Shown here one piece after another: positions 6,466 to 14,510 of a stretch of 25,751 nt of DNA (the first letter of the stretch is position 1; each line of letters begins with the position of its first letter). The notes under the pieces are model-generated. The model saw nothing but the letters and a program-made list of their open reading frames with translations, did no database searches and was not told the origin of the DNA. Origin of the DNA: CAZWSC01 sp964636385 (GTDB lineage: Bacteria; Eisenbacteria; RBG-16-71-46; CAIMUX01). The position numbers were made by a program, and so were the translations under genes. The stretch spans positions 1 through 25,751 of the forward strand of contig CAZWSC010000062.1 of NCBI GenBank assembly GCA_964636385.1, given 5' to 3'.

Positions 6466-9400
6466 TCAGCGCAGAAGCACCAGCCTCTGGGTCCTGACGC
6501 TTCCCCCGTGTTCAAGCCTGAGGAAGTATATCCCCGAACCAAGCGACCGGCCGGAATCGTTCACCCCCTGCCACAGGACAGTGTGTATCCCGGGAGCAGA
6601 AGAACCGCGATGCAGCACGCGAACCCGCCTTCCTGACACATCGAACAGCTCGAGCCTCACCTCGCCACCGGGTGGTGGCACGGCGAACTGGATCGCTCCC
6701 GCTCCCTGGCTCGGATTCGGGCGGGGCGGAAGAAGCCTCAGCACGGCTGCATCTCCGGCGGCTCGCACTGCGATCGCGGGGGCATAACTCACAGCTCCGG
6801 TCAGGTCGACGCATGCAATGAGGTACACGTACCAGGTGCCTTCAACAACCGCACTGTCGAGGTATTCGTGGGGCCCGGGCCCAAGGTAGCTCTCTCCATC
6901 CGAGACCAGGTCGTACTCCGCCGTTGGTTCCGGATCACCCGGATCTTCGGGTCCGCCCGCCTCCCTTCGATAGATGAGGAAGCGTATCCCGGTCTCGTCC
7001 GAAGGCGCCCTCCAGTTGAGACGAATCCCCTCTGCGAGTGCTTCAGCCATCGCCGTGACGGAACCGGCCGGAGTCAGGTCGCCGTAGACGACGAACCCGC
7101 TTGGGGTTGAGAACAGGCGGGAAGAGGAAAGCGGAACAGCCCTGCCCGCCACAGAGGAGTTGAAACCGAAGACGGCCCCGGGGTGGCGGCCAAGCCCGAA
7201 TGGATCAGCCGCGTTATCGGTCACGAGGGGAAGGCCCGATCCATCCTCCTGCACCTCCACCAGGCGCCGGTAAAGGGGCGATTCCGTCAGGCGCACTGCT
7301 CCACCCGTCGGGCTGATCCGGAAAAGCATGCCGCTGCTCTCTTCCGTGTCATCCCGGTCCGCAAGGAACAGCCCGCCGTCCGGCATCGAGGCAATCGAGG
7401 TGGGCGTCCTCCAGTGGCGGGAGGTGGCGAACACCCTCAGCTCCTCCGTATCCATGTCGAGGGAGAACACAGCTCCGACGCCTCCCAGGCTCCCGGCAGG
7501 TACTGCGTTCTCGTCGCAGATGGCCAGTCGATTGCCGGGCAGTCGTGCAATCGAAGTCGGCACCCTGAACAGGGTGTCGGAGAAGGCGGGCGTGACTGTC
7601 CCCGAGTTCAGATCGACGTGGTATATGGCACCCGGACCGAGCACGTCGGGCCTGAGGTCGAAGGGATCCGACCTTGCGTCAAGAACCAGTGCCTCGGTGT
7701 CGCTCCACCGGAGCACCTTCACGGGCTGGGACCATGTGGGATGACCGGCAAGCGGTTCGAGGACACGTGTAGCCGGATCCAGGCGGAAGAGTGTGCCCCT
7801 GTGTCCGGGAGCAAAGCTGGCCCGTTCATCGAGTATCAGGAAGAACGGTCTCTCACCTTCGTAGAATGCAAGGCTGCGGGGCCGGAGGAACTGCTCCGAC
7901 ACCATCATCGGAGCTGCGGATCCAGTGACAAGGCTCACCTTGAACAGGGCGCCGGCACCCGGCACATCGGCTCCGAACGGACGCGCCGAAGAATCGACCA
8001 TGTACAGGTATCCGGCCTCAAGGGGAACGTGGGTCTGAAGCTGTACGGATCTGCTCATACCACCCGCCACGGGCGCCCTCGCCTCGGCCCTGAACCGGAT
8101 CATGCGCCCCTGGGACAAGGCGGGATTGAGCTGAGCCTCGTAGAAGACAGTCACCGACTCCCCGGGTGGAATGTCGCCCGTCCATTTGAGCCCCTGATCA
8201 GGGGTGATCTCCAGCACTCCCGACCCCTCGGGATCGGTGCCGGTGGCGTGCGGAAGCAATGCCGCCTCGACCGGCACCGGATCGCTGAGAACTACATCCA
8301 CTGCAGTAACAGGACCCCTGTTGTGCAACCGGGCCTCGACCCGGACGCGGTCGGCCGGGTGCAGCGGCGGCCCATCCAGATCGATGACGGTGTAGCTGTC
8401 GAAACCGACCAGCGGCCCGGGAACCTGCACAATGTCGGCCGGCGTGGCGAAGGAATCGGACAGTGCATAGTACCTGACTGTCTGGCGGACCGGATCGAAC
8501 CCGACTACAGATCCGTCACCGGCTGATTGAGGGTTCGCCGGCTCCTGGTCCAGGATCAGTATCTCGCCGCCCGGGTGCAGAAAAGACCGCCATGGCCTGC
8601 CGAGAATCGTCGAAGAGAGCATCCTCCTCAGGGTGCCGCTCAGCGGCCTGTAGAAGAACAGGGTTGCGCCTTCCTCGCCATCCCCCTCTCCGAACATGTC
8701 TGTAAGCACGAGGGTCGAATCATCGTACGAAAGGACACCGCAGGGCTCGAGCAGCGACGGGTGCTGAAGCCAGTCCAGCACCTCTCCTGTCCCCGGGTCC
8801 AGGCGGAAAACCGCCCCCCGGTTCCCACCGAGCTCCTCCGGGTCAGCGGCTGGATCGGCGAGGTAGATGTATCCACCCGGCCCGAAGGCTCCCTGTGTCG
8901 GCGACCTGTAGAGGGAGTCCGCGGAGAACAGCTGCAAAGGTGCTGCTCCGCCCTCGAGTCTGAACAAGCTCCCCCGTGATTCCGGCACGGGTCCCTGTAC
9001 ATCCCGGTCCACAACGAACAGGTCGCCTCCGGGACTGTAGAACAGGTCAACCGGCGATCCGGGAATGGTCTCAACCTGCCCGGGCGGTGAGTCCTCATCA
9101 GGGTTGTACAGGAGGAGCCTTCCCGGCTCCCCGCCGTTGACTACAGCCATGAGAAGCTCGCCTGCCGGCGTCCACTCCAGCGCGGACACGCTTCCCCCGA
9201 TACCCGGATCGGAGAAGAGCATTGCGGGTTTCCTGCCGGCCTCCCTCAGGCGGAAGACCGCGCCGGGGTTCCCTCCGCTGCCGGCAGGATCCGACTCGCC
9301 GTCGGCCAGCAGCAGATCGCCCGGTATGAGGGGGGCCCTCACAGTTCTGAGAACCTGGGAGGTAATCGGTGTGGGCCCTGCGAATACGGTCAGACTGGCG

Positions 9401-12090
9401 CCCGCCTCATCCCCCAATGGAGTCCCCTCACGCACTGTCGCCTCGAGATTCAGTGTTACCGTCTCCCCGATGGAGGATCGCCCAGTCCAGCTGACCAGCC
9501 CGGGTTCGGCATCGATCACCAGGCCGTCGATGGAATCGACATGAGCCAGCCGCAGCGACGGCGTCAGCTGGATGAGAGCCATGGCATTGTCCAGACCGAT
9601 GAAGCCGCGGTTCACAACCGTGGCGCTGAGTCTCAGGGTATCCCCCGGCCGGGGGCTTTCGTCTTCCGGATCCACGAAGACGATCCTGCTGCCGTCGAGA
9701 TCAGGCGGGAGACTTGTGGATGCGCCGTCTGGTCTCACGAGGCTGGGGGATGCCGTGGCCACCTCGAGCTCCTGGGAGTCGGGAGTGAAGTAGAAGATCG
9801 CCCCGGTATTCGGAATCGGGTATGACCTTGGGTTGGCGGATCGATCCGTGATCAGGATTCTCCCGTCGGGCAGGATCGCGAGATCGGATGGGCTGACAAG
9901 CATCGGATCGTCGCAGACGATGGTCTGGCTGACTGAGCGAACACGGACAATCCGGCTTCCAGCCGGATCGGCAAGGTAGATATCGTTGTGCATGTCCAGT
10001 GCAAGCCCTGTCGGAAAGATCACCAGATCGGGATCCAGCAGTCTCTCAACCGGCGGTCCGCCCACCCTGGGGATTCTCCATAGTGCCGGCCGCGGAGCGG
10101 ACTCAAGTCCGGGATCGAGCAGAATGAGATTCCCGCTGCGATCGAGGACCCCGTCGAGTGGCTGAATCCATCGTTCATCGCTCAGCAGGAGCGAAAGCTC
10201 TCCCGTCCTCCAATCCAGATGGAAGAGAGCCCCTGGCCCGGGACTTCCGGGCGGCGGCGGATGCCCTTGTGGGTTGGCGCTGCGGTCCACGATCACTACG
10301 GAACCGTCACGGCCGACCACGATCCCGCTTGGAGCCGCCATCCCGTCATCCCTGGTCAGGTGCCTGAGGACCGTCATTCTGTCGCGGCTGGGTTCGAAGC
10401 GGATGACGGCTCCCAGAGTGTCGCTGCCAGGGGAGGGTCTCCCCTCATCGAGAACTATCAGGGAGCCATCCTCAAGGAACTCCGAGTCGTTGGGACGCCG
10501 CAGCGGCAATCCACTCCACAGAAGGCGCGGGTAGATCTCGGGCACGACTTCGTAGAGCTGCCCGACGTACTGCCCCTGCTGAAGGATGGCATCGACGAAC
10601 AGCTGCGCCCCTGGCGCAAACTCGGTCCTGACCTCGATCTGATTCGGAATGGCGACGACGGCATCACCGATCTGCACATTCACGTCGTGGTCGTGGAAGG
10701 TGCCGGGTGCCGCGCTGCCGGCCAGGCGGATACGGTACCGGATGACCGCCTCCCCGCCGGCATTCAGGCTCCCCTCCCACCGGAATCTCCGTGATGCAGG
10801 GTCGTACGAAGCCTGGCCGACGGAGGCGGAATCGGAGACGATCACAAACGTCCATGGATCCTGCAGACTGCTCTCCAGGAGCACGGACGAAGCAGGCTCG
10901 GTGCCCGAGTTGACGAGACTTGCGCGCACTGTGAAGAAGTCACCCGGTCGTGCAAGCCCCTGGTTCTCGTCAATCAGCCTGACCGTGGATGTCGCCAGAT
11001 CAGGTCCGGTAACCTCGTACATCGCCTGAAGCCGGCCGAAGAGGGGCGTCGACGCCTGGGAGATCAGGTCTCCCGTCGTCAGGTCAAAACGGAACAGCGC
11101 CCCCTTCGCATTGGGCCACAGGAATGGATTGGCCTCGGTATCCAGGACGAAGAGATCGCCGTCCGCACCAACCAGCACATCAACCGGCTCGGCGAACTCA
11201 TGGTGTGCAACAACCACAACAGGTGCACCGCCGGCACGCGGGATTCGAAGAACCGCGCCGGGCCTGGTGCCCCGCTCTTCTGGGTCGGCGTCAGCGTCAG
11301 CCACGATCAGATCCCCGGCGTCAGGCCCATGCCGTATCACTGCGACAGCGGACGGGGCCTGGAAGGCCGGCCTCGTCAGGGCGGACAGCACCGTACTGGA
11401 GCCTGACGTCCGGTTGATACGGTAGATCGCGCCGGCGGATGTCGCGATATCCAGTGGATTCGCCAGTCGGTCCAGAACCAGAATGTTCCCGTCGCGGTCC
11501 CATGCCAGACTGCGCGGATCCCTGAAGGTTGACGGCGTGGCAAGGAGATTCACGGTGTTCGTGATGGGGTCGATCCGGAAGAGCGCGCCGTTCGATTGCC
11601 CCCATCCGGCCGGATCGGCATCAGAGTCCAGCAGGATGATACCGCCGTCCTGCTCGACCAGGATATCGACCGGGGTCCGGAAGAGGGATGAGAAGGCGGC
11701 GAGCGCCGACGGGTCAGTCTGCGCCCCGGGGTCGGTGCGCCACACCGCTCCGAAATCGCTGTCCAGACCCAGGGGATCGGCATCTGCATCCACAACGTAG
11801 AGGTGACTCCTCGATGGTGTCAGCGCCACTCCCGCGGGATTCACAAAGCTTGGACTCCGGGAGAGCAGGCGGACGCTGTTCGTCATATGATCGAAGAGCC
11901 AGACAGCCGGCTGCTCCTCTCCGAGAACGCGGGCCTGGGGATCGACGATGAGAACATTCCGCGAAACCGGTGTCTCAGCCCGACCGGATACCGAAGAGAT
12001 CAGTGAAAGCAGGACCGACAGACAGAGCGCCGATCCCATGGATGTGGCACATGAGCGCCTTACGGATGATGGTGGGAACAAGGGTCGCAC
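6466..12090 (-). CDS. Giant secreted four-propeller protein with FlgD/type IX-like C-terminus
   Basis: 1874-residue secreted protein of unknown function. Start chosen: GTG at 12090, because GGAGGGG lies four bases upstream and the result is a good signal peptide (Arg-containing n-region, core ALCLSVLLSLISS, cleavage near SGRA, about residue 38). ATG at 12039 is the alternative. Architecture by eye: four propeller-like regions (about 43-363, 493-798, 924-1228, 1358-1673), the first three each followed by a DUF11/CARDB-like beta-sandwich with phrases such as VNRG and PGDTLRL. Next comes an Fn3-like domain (about 1676-1778, IRLNWRAPSD..FLIYRRE). Last is a FlgD-like/type IX-like sorting domain (about 1784-1874: PRPNPSQG, LELFDVSGRRVR, GSGIYFLRL). 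Propeller blades carry a recurring D-x-D/S-A-D/N-P...G-A-V/I/L-F/Y-R unit. It follows the HEPN gene by 47 bases, probably one transcript. Codon use resembles its neighbours, with no sign of transfer. Confidence 0.88.
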   Translation of the reverse strand: MRPLFPPSSVRRSCATSMGSALCLSVLLSLISSVSGRAETPVSRNVLIVDPQARVLGEEQPAVWLFDHMTNSVRLLSRSPSFVNPAGVALTPSRSHLYVVDADADPLGLDSDFGAVWRTDPGAQTDPSALAAFSSLFRTPVDILVEQDGGIILLDSDADPAGWGQSNGALFRIDPITNTVNLLATPSTFRDPRSLAWDRDGNILVLDRLANPLDIATSAGAIYRINRTSGSSTVLSALTRPAFQAPSAVAVIRHGPDAGDLIVADADADPEERGTRPGAVLRIPRAGGAPVVVVAHHEFAEPVDVLVGADGDLFVLDTEANPFLWPNAKGALFRFDLTTGDLISQASTPLFGRLQAMYEVTGPDLATSTVRLIDENQGLARPGDFFTVRASLVNSGTEPASSVLLESSLQDPWTFVIVSDSASVGQASYDPASRRFRWEGSLNAGGEAVIRYRIRLAGSAAPGTFHDHDVNVQIGDAVVAIPNQIEVRTEFAPGAQLFVDAILQQGQYVGQLYEVVPEIYPRLLWSGLPLRRPNDSEFLEDGSLIVLDEGRPSPGSDTLGAVIRFEPSRDRMTVLRHLTRDDGMAAPSGIVVGRDGSVVIVDRSANPQGHPPPPGSPGPGALFHLDWRTGELSLLLSDERWIQPLDGVLDRSGNLILLDPGLESAPRPALWRIPRVGGPPVERLLDPDLVIFPTGLALDMHNDIYLADPAGSRIVRVRSVSQTIVCDDPMLVSPSDLAILPDGRILITDRSANPRSYPIPNTGAIFYFTPDSQELEVATASPSLVRPDGASTSLPPDLDGSRIVFVDPEDESPRPGDTLRLSATVVNRGFIGLDNAMALIQLTPSLRLAHVDSIDGLVIDAEPGLVSWTGRSSIGETVTLNLEATVREGTPLGDEAGASLTVFAGPTPITSQVLRTVRAPLIPGDLLLADGESDPAGSGGNPGAVFRLREAGRKPAMLFSDPGIGGSVSALEWTPAGELLMAVVNGGEPGRLLLYNPDEDSPPGQVETIPGSPVDLFYSPGGDLFVVDRDVQGPVPESRGSLFRLEGGAAPLQLFSADSLYRSPTQGAFGPGGYIYLADPAADPEELGGNRGAVFRLDPGTGEVLDWLQHPSLLEPCGVLSYDDSTLVLTDMFGEGDGEEGATLFFYRPLSGTLRRMLSSTILGRPWRSFLHPGGEILILDQEPANPQSAGDGSVVGFDPVRQTVRYYALSDSFATPADIVQVPGPLVGFDSYTVIDLDGPPLHPADRVRVEARLHNRGPVTAVDVVLSDPVPVEAALLPHATGTDPEGSGVLEITPDQGLKWTGDIPPGESVTVFYEAQLNPALSQGRMIRFRAEARAPVAGGMSRSVQLQTHVPLEAGYLYMVDSSARPFGADVPGAGALFKVSLVTGSAAPMMVSEQFLRPRSLAFYEGERPFFLILDERASFAPGHRGTLFRLDPATRVLEPLAGHPTWSQPVKVLRWSDTEALVLDARSDPFDLRPDVLGPGAIYHVDLNSGTVTPAFSDTLFRVPTSIARLPGNRLAICDENAVPAGSLGGVGAVFSLDMDTEELRVFATSRHWRTPTSIASMPDGGLFLADRDDTEESSGMLFRISPTGGAVRLTESPLYRRLVEVQEDGSGLPLVTDNAADPFGLGRHPGAVFGFNSSVAGRAVPLSSSRLFSTPSGFVVYGDLTPAGSVTAMAEALAEGIRLNWRAPSDETGIRFLIYRREAGGPEDPGDPEPTAEYDLVSDGESYLGPGPHEYLDSAVVEGTWYVYLIACVDLTGAVSYAPAIAVRAAGDAAVLRLLPPRPNPSQGAGAIQFAVPPPGGEVRLELFDVSGRRVRVLHRGSSAPGIHTVLWQGVNDSGRSLGSGIYFLRLEHGGSVRTQRLVLLR

Positions 12091-12137
12091 AAAACCCCTC
12101 CGGCCCGCCGCCCGCGGGAGCGAGCCGCGGCCCTTGA

Positions 12138-12620
12138 TCAAAGATTGTCCGGATCGTCCAAAGGCATGGGCTGCTCGTCCAGGAGCGGGACAGGACCGAG
12201 TTCGAGGGTTTCTCGGGCAAGATGCATCGCGTCTTCCGCGCCGGAGAGAATCAGCCTGGTCTCCCGGCGGGCGCATCTGGCACCTTCCAGAATCAGGTCC
12301 TTCTGCTCCTTGGCCTCCTTCAGGATTTCCAGCAGCCTTCGCTCCATCCTGTCGGTCTGTACAAACAGACGGTCCAGGCCCGCAAGCAGACTGTAAAGAT
12401 TCGTGTCCCTGTATCCCTCATTCAGGAGTAGAGCGCGCAGCGTTCTGTTCATGGCGAAGTAGGCCTGGATTACGCACTCTTCAAAGTTACCGTCTGCATA
12501 ACATGTGCGAGCCCGACTCAACTCGGAGATGGCGGTCTCCACCTCTTTCTCGACCCTTTCCGGATCCGGCTCCACCGTTTTCAGACGGCGGTTCCTAAGG
12601 CAGCTGTCGAAGGCGTCCAA
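12138..12620 (-). CDS. HEPN-domain-like small protein
   Basis: 160-residue, almost wholly helical protein. Residues about 20-85 resemble the HEPN fold: a charged helix, then ARTCYADGNFEECVIQAYFAMNRTLRALLLNEGYR, the 'A-x-x-A-Y-x-A-M-x-x-x-x-R-A-L-L' pattern typical of HEPN proteins. In HEPN ribonucleases and toxins the following motif is R-x4-6-H; here the sequence is RDTNLYS (Arg71 to Tyr76) with no His, so catalysis is doubtful. The C-terminal half is an amphipathic helix rich in Glu and Arg (coiled-coil-like) with an acidic, proline-containing tail. No nucleotidyltransferase (MNT) antitoxin is adjacent. The start is TTG at 12620 with GGAAGGA about six bases upstream; no ATG or GTG exists in frame nearby. 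A promoter and palindrome (12637-12699) precede it, and the giant propeller gene follows. Confidence 0.75.
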   Translation of the reverse strand: MDAFDSCLRNRRLKTVEPDPERVEKEVETAISELSRARTCYADGNFEECVIQAYFAMNRTLRALLLNEGYRDTNLYSLLAGLDRLFVQTDRMERRLLEILKEAKEQKDLILEGARCARRETRLILSGAEDAMHLARETLELGPVPLLDEQPMPLDDPDNL

Positions 12621-12636
12621 TTTCAGTCCTTCCTGT

Positions 12637-12657
12637 ATTCATGAGCGGCTTATGAAT
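12637..12657. promoter_or_regulatory. 21-bp near-perfect palindrome, candidate operator
   Basis: ATTCATGAGC and GCTTATGAAT flank a central G; nine of ten base pairs match and the tenth is a G-T. It starts about five bases after the predicted transcription start and ends about six bases before the ribosome binding site. It could be a dimeric repressor site or a 5'-leader hairpin. Confidence 0.55.
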
Positions 12658-12669
12658 CTGAAGTCGGCC

Positions 12670-12699
12670 ATTTTAGGCACAGAGTCCGCCGCCCGACAA
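12670..12699 (-). promoter_or_regulatory. Putative promoter of the HEPN-propeller operon
   Basis: On the minus strand TTGTCG (12699-12694) and TAAAAT (12675-12670, five of six matches to the -10 consensus) are separated by 18 bases. The AT-rich -10 stands out in GC-rich surroundings. Confidence 0.6.
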
Positions 12700-12769
12700 C
12701 GGTTTTTCCGGGCATCCGCGGACACTGCCTAATCCTGCGCGGTCGGCAGTCGCGCACACTCTCCAGGCC

Positions 12770-14158
12770 TCAGTGGCTGACGGCAGCCACTGCCGTCCGA
12801 AAGTCGAAGTCTGGAGACCACTCCTGGTCGTGACAGGCCCTGCAGGTCCCCTCCTCAACCCGGGCGTTCCCGGTTCGAGTGTGGAGGCTCCCCTGGCCGT
12901 GACAGGCCTCGCACTGAACATCCGCCAGATCGGGCTGGCGGGACGGGCTGGCGCCCGGATCTCCCGGAACCGACTGGAAGCCCCCCTCCTGGCCGTACCC
13001 GGTCACGTGACATGAGACGCATGCCGGAGTAAGCGGTTTCCCTTCCACCGGCTGCTCCAGGGTGGCAAATGCCGAGGCGTGTGGAGTCCCCTTCCACTGC
13101 GCATACTGGCGCTCATGACAGCGCCTGCACATCTCCGCCCCGATGAAGCGCTCGCTGGAGAGCCGTTTCTCATCCATCTGCCGCCTGCGCTGTTCACGAG
13201 CTTCCCGCCTGAGTTCACGCAGTGCCCGCGTAACTTCATCCGAAATCTCCCTCATCCTGGGATTGTCCGGGAAGTCCCTGCCCAGAGACGCATTCTGTGA
13301 TCCGAAGTCTATAACACTCCCCTTCGGATCGACGATGAGCACCAACCTGCCCAGGTGCTGGCCCCGGGTCCCGGTCTGGTTCACGATCGTATCCCCGATC
13401 CTGGTGGCGGTCTGCTGCCATCTCGGCCTGTTGCCGTAAAGGGCAACATCGATCCCGGGAACCGATTGGATCAGCCTTTCGGTGTCGTCCTGCCTCATCT
13501 GTGACATGAGGACCACGACATCGGCGTCCTTTCTCAGTTCACTGACGACGCCGGCCGCAACCGTGAAAGGATCGTGAAAGCCGAAGTCCCATCCCGCCGG
13601 AATCGTGGCTGAAGAGAACTCGCTGCCCCCCATGAGGGAGAAAAGCCCGACCCTTATGCCATTCACTTCCAGAACGAGCGTTCGGTTGCCTGCAGGCACC
13701 TCTGTCCCATCCTTCCTGATGGTGACGTTGCTGGACACAACCGGGATGCTGCCATCTTCCGTCAGCTCCCTGAACAGGATCCAGGAAGAGATCTCCCTCG
13801 GACCGAGAGCCACTGCCTTCACATCCATCTTCTCGTAGGAATCCCATATGACCCTGGTAAGGTAATCCCCTACGACATCGTCAATTCTGGAGAAGTCCCC
13901 AAGATCGAGATGCAGGAAAGCCCTGTCATACGCCTTCAACGAATCGATCACGCCGGCCCGCCGGGCCAGACCCCCGCTGGGGTTGGGGCCTCACCCGCAG
14001 TGGTCGTGTTCGCCGTGGACCGATCCGAAGGAGATCAGTGTCAGATCTGCGTTGGTGAGACGGCCGTTGCCTGCGCCCGGGGCCGTCGCACAACTGCTCA
14101 CGCAGATGATCAGGGCAGCCAGCGAAGCGGCTGCGCCAAAGCATTGTGAAGCTCGCAT
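12770..14158 (-). CDS. Selenoprotein candidate: 5'-nucleotidase-like/tetrahaem cytochrome lipoprotein
   Basis: 462-residue protein if the in-frame TGA at codon 56 (13993-13991) is read as selenocysteine. The start ATG at 14158 has GGAG seven bases upstream and opens a lipoprotein signal (core AAASLAALIICV, lipobox VSSC, Cys23). Codons 40-75 read LISFGSVHGEHDHCG, then TGA, then GPNPSGGLARRAGVID; homologous sequences of this family, as I know them, have Cys-Gly-Cys followed by GGLxRRA. Residues about 40-320 resemble a UshA/5'-nucleotidase N-domain, but the usual D-x-H-G and G-N-H-E metal motifs look degenerate (FGSVHG, ALGPRE). A basic coiled segment leads to a cytochrome c554-type region with four CxxCH haem sites (about 344, 380, 416, 439). 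It probably acts in periplasmic electron transfer. The ordinary TGA stop lies at 12772. Conventional callers would start at the GTG/ATG near 13951 and lose the signal peptide. Confidence 0.8.
13953..13990 (-). promoter_or_regulatory. Candidate bacterial SECIS hairpin(s)
   Basis: Immediately after the TGA the RNA can form two structures. One is a 7-bp stem, CTGGCCC (13969-13963) with GGGCCGG (13959-13953) including one G-U pair, and apical loop GGC. Its loop is 28 bases from the UGA, inside the usual 16-37 base range, and it has G in the loop. The other is ACCCC-AGCG-GGGGT (13983-13970) closed by GGCC/GGCC, with the loop only 12 bases away. High GC makes chance hairpins likely, so this is supportive rather than decisive. 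Confidence 0.45.
13991..13993 (-). other. In-frame UGA, candidate selenocysteine codon 56
   Basis: The TGA separates a signal peptide and conserved N-terminus from the rest of the domain with no frame change. It falls on the second Cys of an expected CGC motif. TGA is used as a normal stop elsewhere in the window (for example at 202, 6466 and 12770), so the genetic code is standard. Confidence 0.7.
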
Positions 14159-14196
14159 GGTGAATCTCCGTGCCTGTTTTCGCCCGTTTAGGCCGA

Positions 14197-14213
14197 CTGC
14201 CGGAAAACGGCAG
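14197..14213 (-). promoter_or_regulatory. 5'-leader hairpin of the cytochrome gene
   Basis: CTGCCG and CGGCAG form a perfect 6-bp stem around loop TTTTC on the minus strand. It would lie at or just after the predicted transcription start, 39 bases before the start codon, and could protect the transcript or take part in regulation. Confidence 0.4.
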
Positions 14214-14221
14214 ATGTCCGC

Positions 14222-14251
14222 AGTCTACCACTCATCTTTCGGACCTATCAA
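14222..14251 (-). promoter_or_regulatory. Putative promoter of the selenoprotein/cytochrome gene
   Basis: On the minus strand TTGATA (14251-14246) and TAGACT (14227-14222) are separated by 18 bases. The leader to the ATG at 14158 would be about 57 bases. Confidence 0.6.
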
Positions 14252-14510
14252 GACCGCCCTTCAGGCTGGAATCCTGTGGCGACCCGGACCGACCCGGGCC
14301 CGGTACTCCTCTCCCGCGGATCCGATCGGGGACGGGCGCGGCGGACTCCATGCTCCGGACCCTGCGCCACCGGTAAGCGGCAGTGTAATCCCCCTGGGGC
14401 CACCCGCCGGTAACAGCGCACAACGCCATTGGTTGAACGACCGCCACGGGCGATCGAACTCTCTGCAGGGAGCCGGGGCATTCCGGCGGGAGTCGACCTT
14501 GTCGAAGGGA
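14252..14510. other. Non-coding gap with no recognised feature
   Basis: Between the lptD stop and the promoter of the next gene. Short frames here have no protein-like composition. CCGGTAA occurs twice (near 14370 and 14409), and several short GC-rich inverted repeats could fold. I found no tRNA, riboswitch consensus or U-tract terminator. Confidence 0.5.

Noticed and set aside
6203..6466. N-terminal extension of the orphan lipoprotein frame, and inverted repeat GGTACA/TGTACC at 6391-6416
   Set aside because: The extension lacks a signal and is Cys-rich without pattern. The inverted repeat has only six pairs, a 14-base loop and no T-run, so it is not called a terminator.
6466..12090. Repeats in the giant gene as a DNA-level repeat or CRISPR array
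   Set aside because: The similarity is at protein level with varied codons and spacing. There are no exact DNA repeats of uniform length.
12091..12276. Upstream extension of the propeller protein to 12276
   Set aside because: It overlaps the HEPN gene by more than 130 bases. The GTG at 12090 with GGAGGGG gives a proper signal peptide.
12770..14158. Genome-wide reassignment of TGA, or a pseudogene broken by a nonsense mutation
   Set aside because: TGA ends several intact genes in this window, so the code is standard. The gene keeps its frame, signal peptide, haem motifs and ribosome binding site, and the TGA sits on a Cys position, which a random mutation would rarely hit. A sequencing error remains possible.
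14252..14510. Structured RNA or riboswitch between lptD and the cytochrome gene
   Set aside because: Short inverted and direct repeats exist, but none of the consensus cores I know (cobalamin, TPP, FMN, c-di-GMP) is present.
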